Below, piece after piece: positions 1-10,771 of a stretch of 64,000 nucleotides of DNA (positions are counted from its first letter, which is position 1; the number at the start of each line of letters is the position of its first letter). The stretch comes from Halichondria panicea (lineage: Eukaryota; Porifera; Demospongiae; Suberitida; Halichondriidae). The DNA lies in the NCBI RefSeq assembly GCF_963675165.1, contig NC_087377.1, forward strand, positions 11,704,632 to 11,768,631, in the 5' to 3' direction. Position numbers and translations under genes: made by a program. The notes below the pieces were generated by a model. That model made no database searches, had not been told where the DNA came from, and saw only the letters and a list, made by a program, of their open reading frames with translations.

Positions 1-1022
1 CGTAGACTTCACTGTAAAACATCACGTGAATCACTTCCGTTTGCAATCCCTCTTCTACTCTATCTATGCTTCCAAGAAGGCCCCACTCTCATTGCAGAAC
101 AGTCCCAACTCTTGTCAGAAGGAAGAAACGTCTTTGCCCGGTTTTTATCGACGCTTCATTTGCATAATTATGTGGTGCAGTTACCGGATTAGTAATTCCT
201 ATTCCTCCTAGACGGACAGGAAGAGCCAGTAAGATTTCTCACTTCCCTTGAACACGCTGGTTTCAGTCAAGGCAAGAAGCAAGTCGTGTTGGATCGTGTC
301 CTCCAGAGGGTTGCTGCAGGTCAGCAATGTCTGGAATCATACGTGACAGGAAGGACCAACGACTGGAAAGACCATGCATGAACGTCGGCACAGTAGGCTG
401 CGTGGGGTTGTGATTGGGCAATATTAGCTAGTAGTTTTATCTCCTCCGACCACTTTCTGACTTTGCTTGTCACATATTCAACAGTGTGGGATCTCGAGCC
501 AATTGCAGCTTTAATTAATAGTAGAAATTTGCAATGATAAGGAATGCAGTAATTCATTAGTCACAAGGCCAGAGGTCAGTCGAGGTAGTTGAGCCACTAT
601 AGCTACAGGTCGGTTAAACTTAATAAAATGTGTCTTATGAAATTGAGGCGATTTAAGTGCCATGTATGATTATGAGTGAAAAATGTTCAAATGTCGTATA
701 TTTAGAGGGTCACCTCTGATACAGGTTGGTTGGCAGAAGTTCAAAGTTGAAATGCAGTCAAGTATGACCACTAATTGCATTAGTGAAGTATAGACATACA
801 CTGTGTGAATGAGATGGCATGACTGACTGGCTGCACTTCAACTTCTACTGCTGTCAACCAACCTGAAGTCCTCTGTAGGTAGCTAAAAATACTATATAGT
901 ACAAGCTATACTTATACTAACTCAGGTCTTGCTATATTAATTACTATCTCAAATCATATTTTTCGGTATAAATTATGATTATAGATTAATATTTTATTTT
1001 ACTGTCATTTCTCTACCAAAAG
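1..1022. other. Upstream region of receptor G1, no signal-peptide exon found
   Basis: No coding exon is convincing here. Position 23-28 is a CACGTG E-box followed by CACTTCCG and a CAAT-like sequence. The same stretch occurs in inverted orientation near 54350-54410, and looser versions lie upstream of G4 (21697) and G6 (39793), so it may be a dispersed repeat rather than a promoter. I looked for an ATG-led hydrophobic exon ending in a phase-1 donor, as in the other receptors, and found none. Confidence 0.4.
719..876. repeat. Foldback (MITE-like) repeat
   Basis: About 40 bp beginning CAGGTTGGTTGGCAGAAG near 722 recur as an imperfect reverse complement near 830-872 (CAACCAACCTGAAG). The arms flank a loop of about 65 bp. 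This is typical of a short non-autonomous inverted-repeat element. Confidence 0.55.
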
Positions 1023-2999
1023 AGGCGTCTCTAATGTCGAACACGAGTGTAGCATGTCCTGGTGAGGCTGTTTTGTTCACATGCTCTTCGCCTGGTACTT
1101 CGTTGACATGGCAAGTGGATCTACTATCACCAGCAGGGACGTCACTGCAAAGTTTCTTCCTTCCCTCACAAATTGGTGGTCGAAGAACACTTGGACCTGG
1201 AGTGATCATGTTTGAGGCTGTTCTTGTGAGCAATGATGGTGGAACTCTGACATCCACTCTCATCAACCTCAGTGAAGTGTCTGTACTGGATGATAGCAAT
1301 GTCACCTGTACTGTTACTAACAATGGTCCTATGTCACAGCAGCAAACCATCATGGTTGCTGGTGAGTATTTATACTTCATAATTATACCTGAGATTTTTA
1401 ACTTTCAGTTGTCCCAACACTTCCACTCAATCCAAGCGTATCCTTCATTCAAAACCAGCTCAGTTCGTCCATTATCACTCTGGAGTGGGACCCTCCCTCC
1501 TCTACTGGTGGTGTGTCTGTCAGCTATGTTCTCACCATCTCCCAAACACCTCTCTCTGGGTCAGCAGTCACCATGGAGACCACCTCCACACAGATCACTG
1601 TTTCCTATAACACACCCTACAATGTGACCATCAGAGCTGTCAACTGTGCTGGAATGAGTCAAGAAAGTTCAATTGTGGATCTAAGTAAGCTATACTTCAT
1701 GGTGACTGCCGTCATTGATTATAGGCTGCAATTGTATATAAGTAGGCTATTTTATGATCATAAAACATAAATGCCTTTATCAATCAATGCAGTTGTGTGC
1801 CCCACACCATCTACTGCTACTGGTGTGACTATCACCAACACACCTCCTGTCACTATTGGTGGATCCATGCTCACTTTCACTTGCAGTGGAGACAATGAAG
1901 TGAGAACCTCAACCTGTGGCACTAGTGGATGGTCTCCTAACCCTGGGACCTTTGACTGCAGCAGTCCGATTACAGGTATATAATCTTAATCAAAAATGTG
2001 TACATGCTTCTTTTCATTGGTGTCCTCATTAGATCCCCCAGTCACCTGTGGCTCTCCTGATGCACCATCCAGAGGTAGTGTGGACATCAATGGTGGGACA
2101 CCACCCTTCTCACTGGGTTCAGAGGTCACCTATCGCTGTGACGAGGGACTGTTCCCCTTTGATGTGAGGACCAGCACATGCACTGATGTGGGGGGTAGGG
2201 GAGAGTGGGTGGAGAATCCTGGGAGCTTGATGTGCAGGGAGAGACCAGGTGAAATGTAGTTGATCAGAACAAAATTTTCCTGCGAAAAAATAATTTCTGT
2301 CTGCATGATCTGTCTACAATTGTATTCAATGGCAGGTCATATAATATTGGGTGCTCATGTTGAGCTGATGAGATACAAACATCTGTCATGTGCTATAGTC
2401 ATAGTATAATCATAATTATGATATAGATATATTTTCTGACCGTCCATATAATTATAGTCAACTGCACTGTACCTGTTGAGCCCTGCAACGGTGCTATAAT
2501 GGACCATGAGAGGTTGAACGAGACAGTGTTGGAGGGAACAGTGCTGACTTACCAGTGTGACAATGGACTCTCATTGACTGGACCCAACACCATTACTTGC
2601 ACTAATGCTGGAGTCTGGAGCACTGAGCCTGAGGCAATCATGTGTGTACTTATGACTGAAGGTGATATATAATTATATATATGAGCTTTGTAATTGTTTG
2701 CTATTTATATACTACCGGTACCTCATCTCACAGTTTCTACTGTCGCTTCCTTGTCCACTTCTGCAACTGTCGCTATCAGTGTGGTCATCACTTTCATTGT
2801 CACTCTAGTCATTGGGTTCTTCACTGGACTGCTGGTGATGCATATTTTCTCTCGTAAGAAAGCAGTGTACTTCCCAGCAACTGAAGGACAATCTAATGTA
2901 GGACCCACTGCACCAACTGGTCCTGTTTATGAGGAGGTGTCACCCAAAGAGGAGATTGAACTCAACACAAACCAAGCATACGGACCAGTAGGACTGTGA
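1023..2999 (+). CDS. G1: class A Ig-FN3-CCP3-TM receptor (signal exon not found)
   Basis: Single-pass cell-surface receptor. Exon model: Ig 1023-1361, FN3 1409-1684, CCP1 1793-1975, CCP2 2033-2248, CCP3 2458-2661, TM plus tail 2734-2999. All internal exons start and end in phase 1 with GT-AG borders and sum to about 494 residues after an unseen first codon base. The Ig domain shows SVACPGEAVLFTC and a later VTC. FN3 has TLEWDPPS, YVLTIS and NCAG. Each CCP shows the four-cysteine sushi pattern. The TM is ISVVITFIVTLVIGF followed by SRKK, then the conserved tail with VYEEV and AYGPVGL. CCP2 onward is nearly identical to G6, but the Ig and FN3 exons differ. No signal-peptide exon was found, so this copy may be 5'-damaged or use a diverged first exon. 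Ligand unknown; a recognition role is inferred from domains and clustering. Confidence 0.78.
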
Positions 3000-3720
3000 A
3001 ACTCATTCACTTTAATATTCAACGAGTTATAATTAATTGCGATCATTCTGGCATTTCATTTGTTCTACAGACTATCATGATAGAGGCTATAGTGTTTTAT
3101 CCTTCGTATATTATAATTATATAACTATACGTAGAGATTTTCTCAATATAATAATTTATTTTGCATTCCCTAATACAAGCAGGAGGTTATTTTTTGCTGT
3201 AAATTTGTCATTATTATAACGTGGTGTTTTTGACTTCCTCAAAGAAATAGAATGAAGTGGTGTGGTTCCTTTGAAACAAGTGATCAAACTCGACAGTTAT
3301 TATAACTATGCCTCGGTGTGGTGGTAGTATATGCATTATACTCTAGCTTTCAGTATACTATTGTTCTCCTTGCAACTTTTATTATAATGTATATTCAGCA
3401 TCAGATACGTTCATTGAGAACAATGTAAACAATACATGTACGTAGCACTGCATCTGTTCACATATTTAGCAAAGAGTAGTAAGAAAAAACAACAATTAAG
3501 CTACATTAATTATACATCTGCATGTTACTGTTCTGTCAGATTTGTCCAGATTCCTGCAGCAAATAATTATAAATCACAGTACATAAAGTATTTGTAAGAA
3601 AAACAATTATTATAATGAGTGGTGCAAGCTGTGCAGTGAAAATGCCTCTCGCCATGTTTTGCTTCTGTCACTCAAAAAGTGATTATAGAGACAGAAAGTA
3701 GACATTACGCAATGCCGGAC
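3000..3720. other. 3' flank of G1
   Basis: AT-rich and non-coding. It holds the block GAGTGGTGCAAGCTGTGCAG with AATGCCTCTCGCCATGTTTT (about 3616-3660). The same block lies downstream of G2, G6, G7 and G9. The whole stretch is repeated after G6 (42354-43064). Confidence 0.5.
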
Positions 3721-5479
3721 TCACATTGGATCGTGTTGTTCTACTCTCCCTCTAAGGATCATTCTCCCTAGCAGCTGATGGAGTGAAGTGAGATAGTCCA
3801 CTCCAGCAGACTGCACCAAGGCATTGTCACAGCTCTGTGACGTGGGTGGAGGGGGAGTACATGTAAATAACTGGAGAATATACATTACCTATTAAACAAT
3901 GGACACAAAAGTGTTTTGGAGCAAACGTTAACCTGTGCTATTGTAAATAATGTCTTCTATACAGCGTTGGAGCAACATTATTGAACACACTCAAAGAAAA
4001 TGGATAACGAAACAGAAAGAGAGTATTAGAACAACATTGAACACATGCATGCACTCAAATAAATGTAGCGTAGTCACAGTGCAACACAAATACAAGCAAT
4101 TAAATGTACTGTGGAATCCACTGCTCTGTTTCAGTGAAGCACTGGTGTCTAAGAAATTTCAACCCACACACTATCACTATAAAACAACTGGAGAGCTAGC
4201 TACTTTCATACATCTACTCATCTCACCAGTTTGAGCAGTGTCTCCAAGAGGTTGATATGTTTAGGGTAGTGTCTGTGTCGTAGTGTCTCAGCACAGAGGG
4301 GGAGGAGGGAGGACATTCGGTCACCACACCCATTACACTACTCAGCTCTCCAGCAGGAGAAGGAACTGGAGGGGGTGTACAATGGGTTAAAACTACCATT
4401 ATTATTATAAGTACTCTACCTCAATGGACAACACACAACACATTCACAAGCTGTACACAACACTTGTGTCACTGGCTGATACAGTGACCACCACATTTAT
4501 CTACCTATACTATACAGCACATCTACAAAAGTGCACCTAATCCACATGTCACATCAACATACCTTTATCCCATACCACACTCAATCTCATCTCCACACAC
4601 AACATGCATGCACACACCCTCACCCCTCATTCTCTCCCACGGCTCTCCCGGCTTGTGATAGTGAGAGTCTATACATCCTCCCCTCCTCATTTTGGGAGCC
4701 AATGAACCACACGAGTACATCTGCTGGTCTGTATGAGTCAGGTCGTCATGGATACGATGTACCACCCCAAATACAGACGGTCCAGGATCAATACCACAGG
4801 AGCTGAGGAAGGGGGAGGATGAACAATAGTAAAACAATTCAATCGTAAACACAATCATCAATAGCTAAGCGTATTACATCTTTCAGACAGCTGTTCAGGT
4901 AGTAACACAGTCGAAAGGGCTTTCAGCGCTCAATGTACAACAATATTGAAAGCCAAGCAGCAGCTCACAAGGTTAGAGAAAGAGATAGTTGAGTGCTGTA
5001 CAAGTAATAAACTGAGCAAACAAATAAATTTTACAATCTTGACAGTACACCTCAAATTATCAGCACAGTCTACAGTCTGTACAGTGTCTCACCATAGGCC
5101 TTGGTAATACTGGTGAGAGCAACAGCTGTAGTTATAGTGTGGTAACAGTGAGTTTTTCTTACTTTCACTCTTCTGGGAAGCATCCCAGGAAGTTACCACT
5201 GGTCAGACAGCTACAGGCGGCTAAAGAAATTAAGGGGCGGGATATGAACTGATAACATTAGTAGACTAAGAGTCGTCATGGAAACACTCCAACAACAGTA
5301 CTAAAAAAAGTCAAAATCTACACCTTAATGACCAAAGATTTCACTGTATGCAAAAATCCCATCACCCACTCACCACTTTGTGGATGTTCTGCTCTACAAG
5401 CTGCACTCCCCTGGTCTGTGTGACCATCCTCCAGGTCTCCTGAGAGTAGAGCCTCACACCCTCAGCCATAATATAGTAC
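3721..5479 (-). pseudogene. HEAT-like protein gene copy M1 (partial, 3' end)
   Basis: Minus-strand exons recognised because they recur with splice signals in many copies here. Order 5' to 3': exon Y 5374-5479 (EGVRLYSQETWR, 35 codons), exon A 4624-4802 (VFGVVHRIHDD, QQMYSCGSLAPKMRRGGC), exon C 4227-4345 (RVSSLLPLCAETLQ-type helices in intact copies), terminal exon E 3721-3810 (LLGRMILRGR, ending HDPM and a stop). Exon D, present in other copies, is missing between C and E. The helical, leucine-rich exons, with NHAVREAACICTAELG in copy M5, suggest HEAT/ARM-like repeats. I do not recognise the family. Converges tail-to-tail with G1. Likely a decayed copy. Confidence 0.45.
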
Positions 5480-6631
5480 CTGAGGAGGAGGTAGAGATAG
5501 TGAAATACAGTGGGACAATAAACAAAGAACCTTCAGAGAAAAGGGACACTGTACTGATAAGGAAAATGCTTCCGTGTCGTAAATATTAATAAACAATAGA
5601 CAGTACGAAATCATTCAACCAATATGCACATTCTGTACTATAGGGTGAGTAGATTTGGTAAAGAGGTTGTAATAATAATAATAATAATGTTATAGTTATA
5701 TACTACATTGTATTAGTCACTAGTGGAATTCAAAGTGAAAGAAATGGACAACTATACTGCCACTATTATCAAACAGGATTGTTATAGTTTTAGGGATTTA
5801 TGGCAGTAAACCCACCGCTTAAGCACAAGGGCGTAGCCCGAGGGCGAGGTGGTTTACACCAACCAGTATGCACATTCTGTACTATATATAGGGTGGATAG
5901 ATTTGGTTATAATAATTATGTTATACTTATTGTTCACTATATCAAAATTTATGGCAGTCAACCTCCGAGGACGAGGGCGAAGCCCCGAGGCCAAGGATGG
6001 TTTACATTTGCTATAAATTCAAATGTAGTGGACAATAAGTGTTATATATATAGATCTACCCACTTGAATGAAAAGTACTTGCCAGCTAAGTTACCTCGAT
6101 CACCTTGGATATAACTAGCTAACAGTCTCATAAACTATTAAAAACGAACAAAAAATTTGTGCGTATAGCTTGAAGCCAGTGCTAAGCTTCTAGCTCGATG
6201 CATTAACTTTTCAATGTCCAAGCAATGAGCCCCACCCATCCTCCAGCCTTCCTGGTGTTTAGCGAGCCCCAACTATCTGTCCTACCCTTGTCAACAAGTG
6301 TCTATGTAGATCTAGTATAAAATCAGTGTGCCATCAAGGCAAGGGAGTTTATGAGGAATGTGCTCTATATATATAGGGCTGGGGTTTATGGTAGTTAAAC
6401 CCCACCCAGTTGCTATGATACAGACCCCAAATGGGGTATATAATAATATAATAATAGGTGTCTTATATATCATGTGTATAATAGGTGTCGTACTAAGAGA
6501 GAGGATGAACAATATAAGAAGGCTATAATAGGCTTATAACCGATTATGATAACGCAGTAATTTTTATTCTAGAATAATGGCGAAAAATATTTGGTGCTAT
6601 AATAACAGGCCTATAAGATGCATATAATTAT
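5480..6631. repeat. Spacer with hairpin repeat family
   Basis: Contains (TAA)n near 5672-5690. Two hairpin-forming modules, about 5795-5860 and 5950-6010, begin TTTATGGCAGT(A/C)AACC, carry CGAGGGCG(T/A)AGCCC and end GGTTTAC. A related piece is at about 6383-6408, and the module recurs at about 24605-24650 and 45040-45270. No gene seen. Confidence 0.45.
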
Positions 6632-6793
6632 TGTGTACACTGTATGGTGATGTTGGTGTGTACACTGTATGGTGATGTTGGTGTGTACACTGTATGGTGA
6701 TGTTAGTGTGTACACTGTATGGTGATGTTGGTGTGTACACTGTATGGTGATGTTAGTGACAACTGTATACACTGTATGGTGATATCGGTGTGT
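6632..6793. repeat. 25-bp minisatellite
   Basis: Five to six tandem copies of TGTGTACACTGTATGGTGATGT plus TGG (25 bp). It encodes HHHTVYT-type shadow peptides only. The duplicate at 45850-45985 has fewer units, so the array has changed length since duplication. Confidence 0.8.
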
Positions 6794-6979
6794 GTACATA
6801 AAAATAAGCTGTTTAAGCAAACTATAGACACTTTCATGGACTGCTTTAACTGTAATGAGACGGTGGTTGAAATAATTCTAAAACTTGTAGGCGATTTTCG
6901 AAAGCGACAAAAAACACTCTTTTCTAATCAATATAATCGTTGCTTTATAATTATAGCTTCACGATCATTCCCCATGTTA

Positions 6980-7192
6980 TAATGAAGTCATTACGGTAAA
7001 AAGTTATTGTATCCGTTTTACCGCTGTGCACGTGCAATGAAGCTCAATGCACGGCTCTATGAGCATCTTGTTATAATTATATTAGTCTACGAAAACTGGA
7101 AGTGTAATTAAAAGAAGCTATGAATAAATTATCATAAAGGAAGTAAACAAGGAGGTTGTGTAAACCTTCTCACTGTCAAGAAATAATTTGAG
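6980..7192 (+). promoter_or_regulatory. Class B receptor promoter-proximal region (G2)
   Basis: Starting at CATTACGGTAAAAAGTTATT this block is conserved ahead of G2, G3, G7, G8 and both remnants. It has an E-box (GCACGTGC near 7027), GGAAGTGTAATTA near 7098, and GGAAGTAAACAA at 7139-7150, where an ETS core abuts a forkhead core about 43 bp before the ATG. G5 keeps only the ETS-like elements (34709-34720). Function is inferred from conservation among paralogs. Confidence 0.45.
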
Positions 7193-8796
7193 ATGACACT
7201 AATAGAGATAATAAAGCTCATTAGAGTTCTTCTGATTTGCTTTCTGGCTGGCTTCAGCACTGGTAAGACTGACTATTCAATTATAGATTTCCTTACATTG
7301 CTGCATGTTTCGTAAAGCACAATATTCAGTGAGTGTGGAGAGACCATGTCCAATGGAAACAGTCACTTTCACCTGCACTGCTCCTGGAGATTCCTTGAGA
7401 TGGTCACCATCAGATGTTACTAGCATCACTATCCTCTCCTCCTTGGGTCTCAATGTACCACTAATGCAGTCAGATTACACTGTGACACTGATTGCATTCA
7501 ATGACACTACATTAACATCTACTCTGTCAAGAACAGCAGAGAATGGGATCACTGTGTCCTGTGTTGAGCTTAGTATACCTACTCTGACCACTATAGGATC
7601 TTCAACAATCCGATTGGTTGGTGAGTTGCAGTTAGTGTCTCGTCAATTGTCTGTATACACTAAGTTACATAGATCCACCAGGATCACCTTCCACAATAAG
7701 ATACTCCATTCTGAGCAGCTCAGCTAATGAAGTCAGCGTATCTGTGCAGTGGGACCCTCCAACTGAGATTGGTGGTAGAGATGACCTCACCTACACAGTG
7801 ACCGTCTCACCTCCGGCCCAGCTCTCTGCTACTGTCCTCACATCCACCTCTGTCACTGTGACTGCTCAATACGATGTGGACTACACTGTAAGTGTTATGG
7901 CTACCAATTGTGCTGGGAACAGTACAACTGCTGACTACAACTTTAGGATTGGTGAGTATTATTATTTTGACACAAATTGTCAACTCCTTAATTCTCAGGT
8001 AAATGTCCTGTGTTGACCAACCCCATGAATGGAGCCTTTGGACCAGTCTCCAGCAGATTATCAGGATCCACAGTAATCATCCAGTGTGACACTGGGTATG
8101 TATCTGCTGTTACAATGGTGACATGTGAGGGTACACTAATGTGGAGTCCAGACCCTGAGGCTATTGAGTGTACATTACTAACCACACCTACTCCCACAAC
8201 TCGTGAGTTAAGCTCTTGGTTGTAGGAAATTAATACAAAATATCTATGTTAATCATTACACAGCTCCTCCAATAAACTGCACAGCTTCACTACCCTCACC
8301 ACGGAATAGCATTATCAGTGATCATTCAGTACCAGCTTTTCCCGGTACACAAGTTACCCTCCAGTGCGACGATGAACTGTTCCCTGAGGGAATAATGACT
8401 GCTACCTGTCTAGCTACAGGAAAGTGGGACGAGGAGATCGTCTGCAGAGGCAAGTGTATTCATTACTTGAATATACACTTGTAATAATACTTCTCTCTTG
8501 AACAACCTACAGCTGCTCCTTTTAGTTGTGCCAGCCTATCTGATGGGAGTCGATTTGATGCAGCTGTCTCCATCGGCGTTGTTGTCACAGCAGTTGCGTT
8601 CACAATCATTGGATTATTGATAGGTCTCTTGATCATGTATTTGTTCATGCGTAAGAAGGCAGTATGCTCCCCAGCAGCTAAAGGACAAGCTAATGTTGGA
8701 CCCACTACACCAGTTGGTCCTGTTTATGAGGAGGTGTCACCCAAAGAGGAGATTGAACTGAATACTAACCAGGCGTATGGACCAGTAGGACAGTGA
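7193..8796 (+). CDS. G2: intact class B Ig-FN3-CCP2-TM receptor
   Basis: Complete 441-residue model. Signal peptide 7193-7262 (MTLIEIIKLIRVLLICFLAG), Ig 7318-7620 (an in-phase alternative acceptor allows 7330), FN3 7673-7951, CCP1 7999-8202, CCP2 8264-8449, TM plus tail 8513-8796. The Ig domain has RPCPMETVTFTC, LRW and a later SC. FN3 has VQWDPPTE, TYTVTVSPP and NCAGNS. CCP1 runs from KCPVLTNP to EAIEC. The donor after CCP2 is GC (8450), a GC-AG intron shared by all class B paralogs that keep this exon. TM: FTIIGLLIGLLIMYLF followed by MRKK. The tail carries VYEEV and AYGPVGQ (Q instead of the usual L). This is the best-preserved class B copy; its duplicate G7 is frameshifted. Predicted type I surface receptor, ligand unknown. 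Confidence 0.85.
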
Positions 8797-10083
8797 AACT
8801 TCTGTGTTAATGTGCATGCTCGTAAACGATTTTAACAACTGTAAGCAGCAACATCTGTTCATTAAAAGCCACTACATCTTTTGTATTAAAAAAGAAGCTA
8901 TATTAAATGAGTGGTGCGCTGTGCTAATGCCTCTCGCCATGTTTAGCTTCGCTCAATTAAGGTATTAGAGTGTTATAATTATGTCATATAACACTCAAAT
9001 ACAAAGTATACTAATACCTCTTCTATGATCATAATTATAATACGATCATAGAAGAGGTATTTGTATGCTTTGGATACTGTTAAGTTATTATTATGCCTCG
9101 GTGTGTATGTGCAAGCAAGGTATACGGCAGTGTGTGTTTGTATGTGTGCATGTGTGTATGTAGACTGCTACAGCTGCTCAAAGATCAATAAGCTGCAAGT
9201 AAAAGTTTCTATAGGGTTCTAGTAATGTTTTCATGGATTCTGATTCGTGGATTTCCAAAAGAATGCTTCGTTCTCGAGTTATGCCTAATTTTGGAATGCC
9301 ATTGCAGCCTTTCAGAAGAGTGCATGTGTAGCAAAAGTTGTCCATGGAGTGTTGCTACTCAGTAGTTAGCTCTGTACTAGAACGCTAGAGAGCTGCAAGG
9401 CTCTATACACTGATGCAGCAGCCATAAACTTTGTACTTTTAGCATCCTCTTTAGCAACAATCATGATCATTTCGATCCCACTCTAGATGCAAAAATATTC
9501 ATCATGATAATCATATCACGTGTGTATTAGCAATATCAGCTAGTAGGTTTATGTTGGCACATCCACTGAGGCATCAGCACCTGCGGTGCTTTCATTATTG
9601 TTTGCAATTGTTGGCAATGAATCCACACACAGTCAATAGAAGAGGAGCTTAATGGCAACAGAAATCTATTATCTGATGGCTTGGTAAACTAGAGCACTAA
9701 TTTAAAAGTGCTAACCCTCAGCTGTCGACATGAATCTATACAAACTTGAAGCGTGTTACACAATAAATGCAGATGTATAATGTGTATATGTGTGTACATG
9801 CATGGACACAAAATGAGCTGTTTGAACGAACTAGACACTTTCATAGGCTGCTTTAACTGCTGTACTTGAAACTTTTAGGCGATCTTCGAAGGCGACAAAC
9901 CAATTGATTTAATCGTTGCTTTATAAATTCACGATCATAATTATATTCCCCATAATGATAAACTCGTTACGGTAAAAAGTTATTGTATCCGTTTTGCTGC
10001 TGTGCGATGAAGCTCAACGCACAGTGTGAATGCTCTACTGAGCATTGTTATGAAAATTAATACTTCCCAACAGTATGTTATTT
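8797..10083. other. Spacer between G2 and a remnant, with a 49-bp hairpin
   Basis: Holds the shared AATGCCTCTCGCCATGTTTA block (about 8936) and a near-perfect hairpin at 9013-9061 with arms AATACCTCTTCTATGATC. About 9170-9360 is homologous to the sequence after truncated G3 (12640-12860). The end of the region (9965-10080) repeats the class B promoter block. No gene seen. Confidence 0.5.
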
Positions 10084-10645
10084 ACACAGCTCCTCCAATG
10101 AACTGCACGGCTCCACTATCCTCACCACAGAGTGGCACCATCAGTGATCATTCAGTACCTGCTCTTTCCGGTAAACATGCAAGTGACATTCCAGTGTGAT
10201 GATGGACTCTTCCCTGAGGCTGAGGGCATAATGACTGCCACCTGTCCAGCTACAGGAGAGTGGGACCAAAACCCAGTAGAGATCCTCTGCAGTGGCAAGT
10301 GTAGTCATTACTTAAAGTAATTATGCTTCTATATACCTTGAACCACTTATACAGCTGTTTCTTACAATTGCGCCAGCCTATCTGATGGGAGTCGATTTGA
10401 TGGAGCTGTCTCCATCAGCGTGGTTGTCATGGCATTCTATTCACCGTCATTGAATTGTTGATGGGACTCTTGATAATGTATTTGTTCATGCATAAGAAGA
10501 ATGTGTACTCCCCGTCAGCTAAAGAGCAAGATAATGTATAGGACCCACTGCACCAACTGGTCCTGTTTATGAGGAGGTGTCACCCATGCAGAGAGGAGAT
10601 TGAACTGAATACCATAACCAGGCGTATGGACCTGTAGGACTGTGA
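10084..10645 (+). pseudogene. Class B receptor remnant (CCP2 and TM exons only)
   Basis: A class B promoter block runs directly into a CCP2-type exon starting at 10092, followed by a GC-donor intron and a TM exon starting near 10354. Signal peptide, Ig, FN3 and CCP1 exons are missing. CCP2 has a 4-bp insertion (ATGC, near 10177) shared with the copy at 49.3 kb. The TM and tail exon has further frameshifts near 10431, 10536 and 10587. Dead internal-deletion copy. Confidence 0.8.
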
Positions 10646-10771
10646 AACTTCTGGTACTTTGCTAATGTGCATGTAACATAATTTATAGAGCATGCATGTA
10701 CTGCATCTGTTCATTATCAACAACTTAGAACAATGGCGTAAGTCATGTAGCTACGTAATATAGTCAAAGAC

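Noticed and set aside
23-50. CACGTG..CTTCCG..CAAT stretch as a proven class A promoter
   Set aside because: It recurs inverted at 54350-54410 away from any receptor start and lies ~1 kb from the G1 Ig exon; may be a repeat.
994-1380. Antisense open frame over the G1 Ig exon
   Set aside because: Mirror of receptor coding sequence; the same shadow appears over other Ig exons.
2842-2870. Possible splice donor GTAAGAAAG in the TM exon (after FSR)
   Set aside because: The sequence encodes the conserved stop-transfer RKK in all paralogs and the frame runs on to the tail without a gap.
2839-2999. Calling the tail a true ITIM or ITAM
   Set aside because: The residue two before the Tyr is Pro (G-P-V-Y), not I/V/L/S, and Tyr spacing is longer than the ITAM consensus; only an SH2/PTB-like resemblance is claimed.
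5800-6114. Open frame over the GGCGTAGCCCGAGG hairpins as a gene
   Set aside because: It coincides with a dispersed hairpin repeat and has no domain.
6611-6820. HHHTVYT-type repeat protein on the minus strand
   Set aside because: Product of the 25-bp minisatellite with no start, splice or domain support; length differs in the duplicate.
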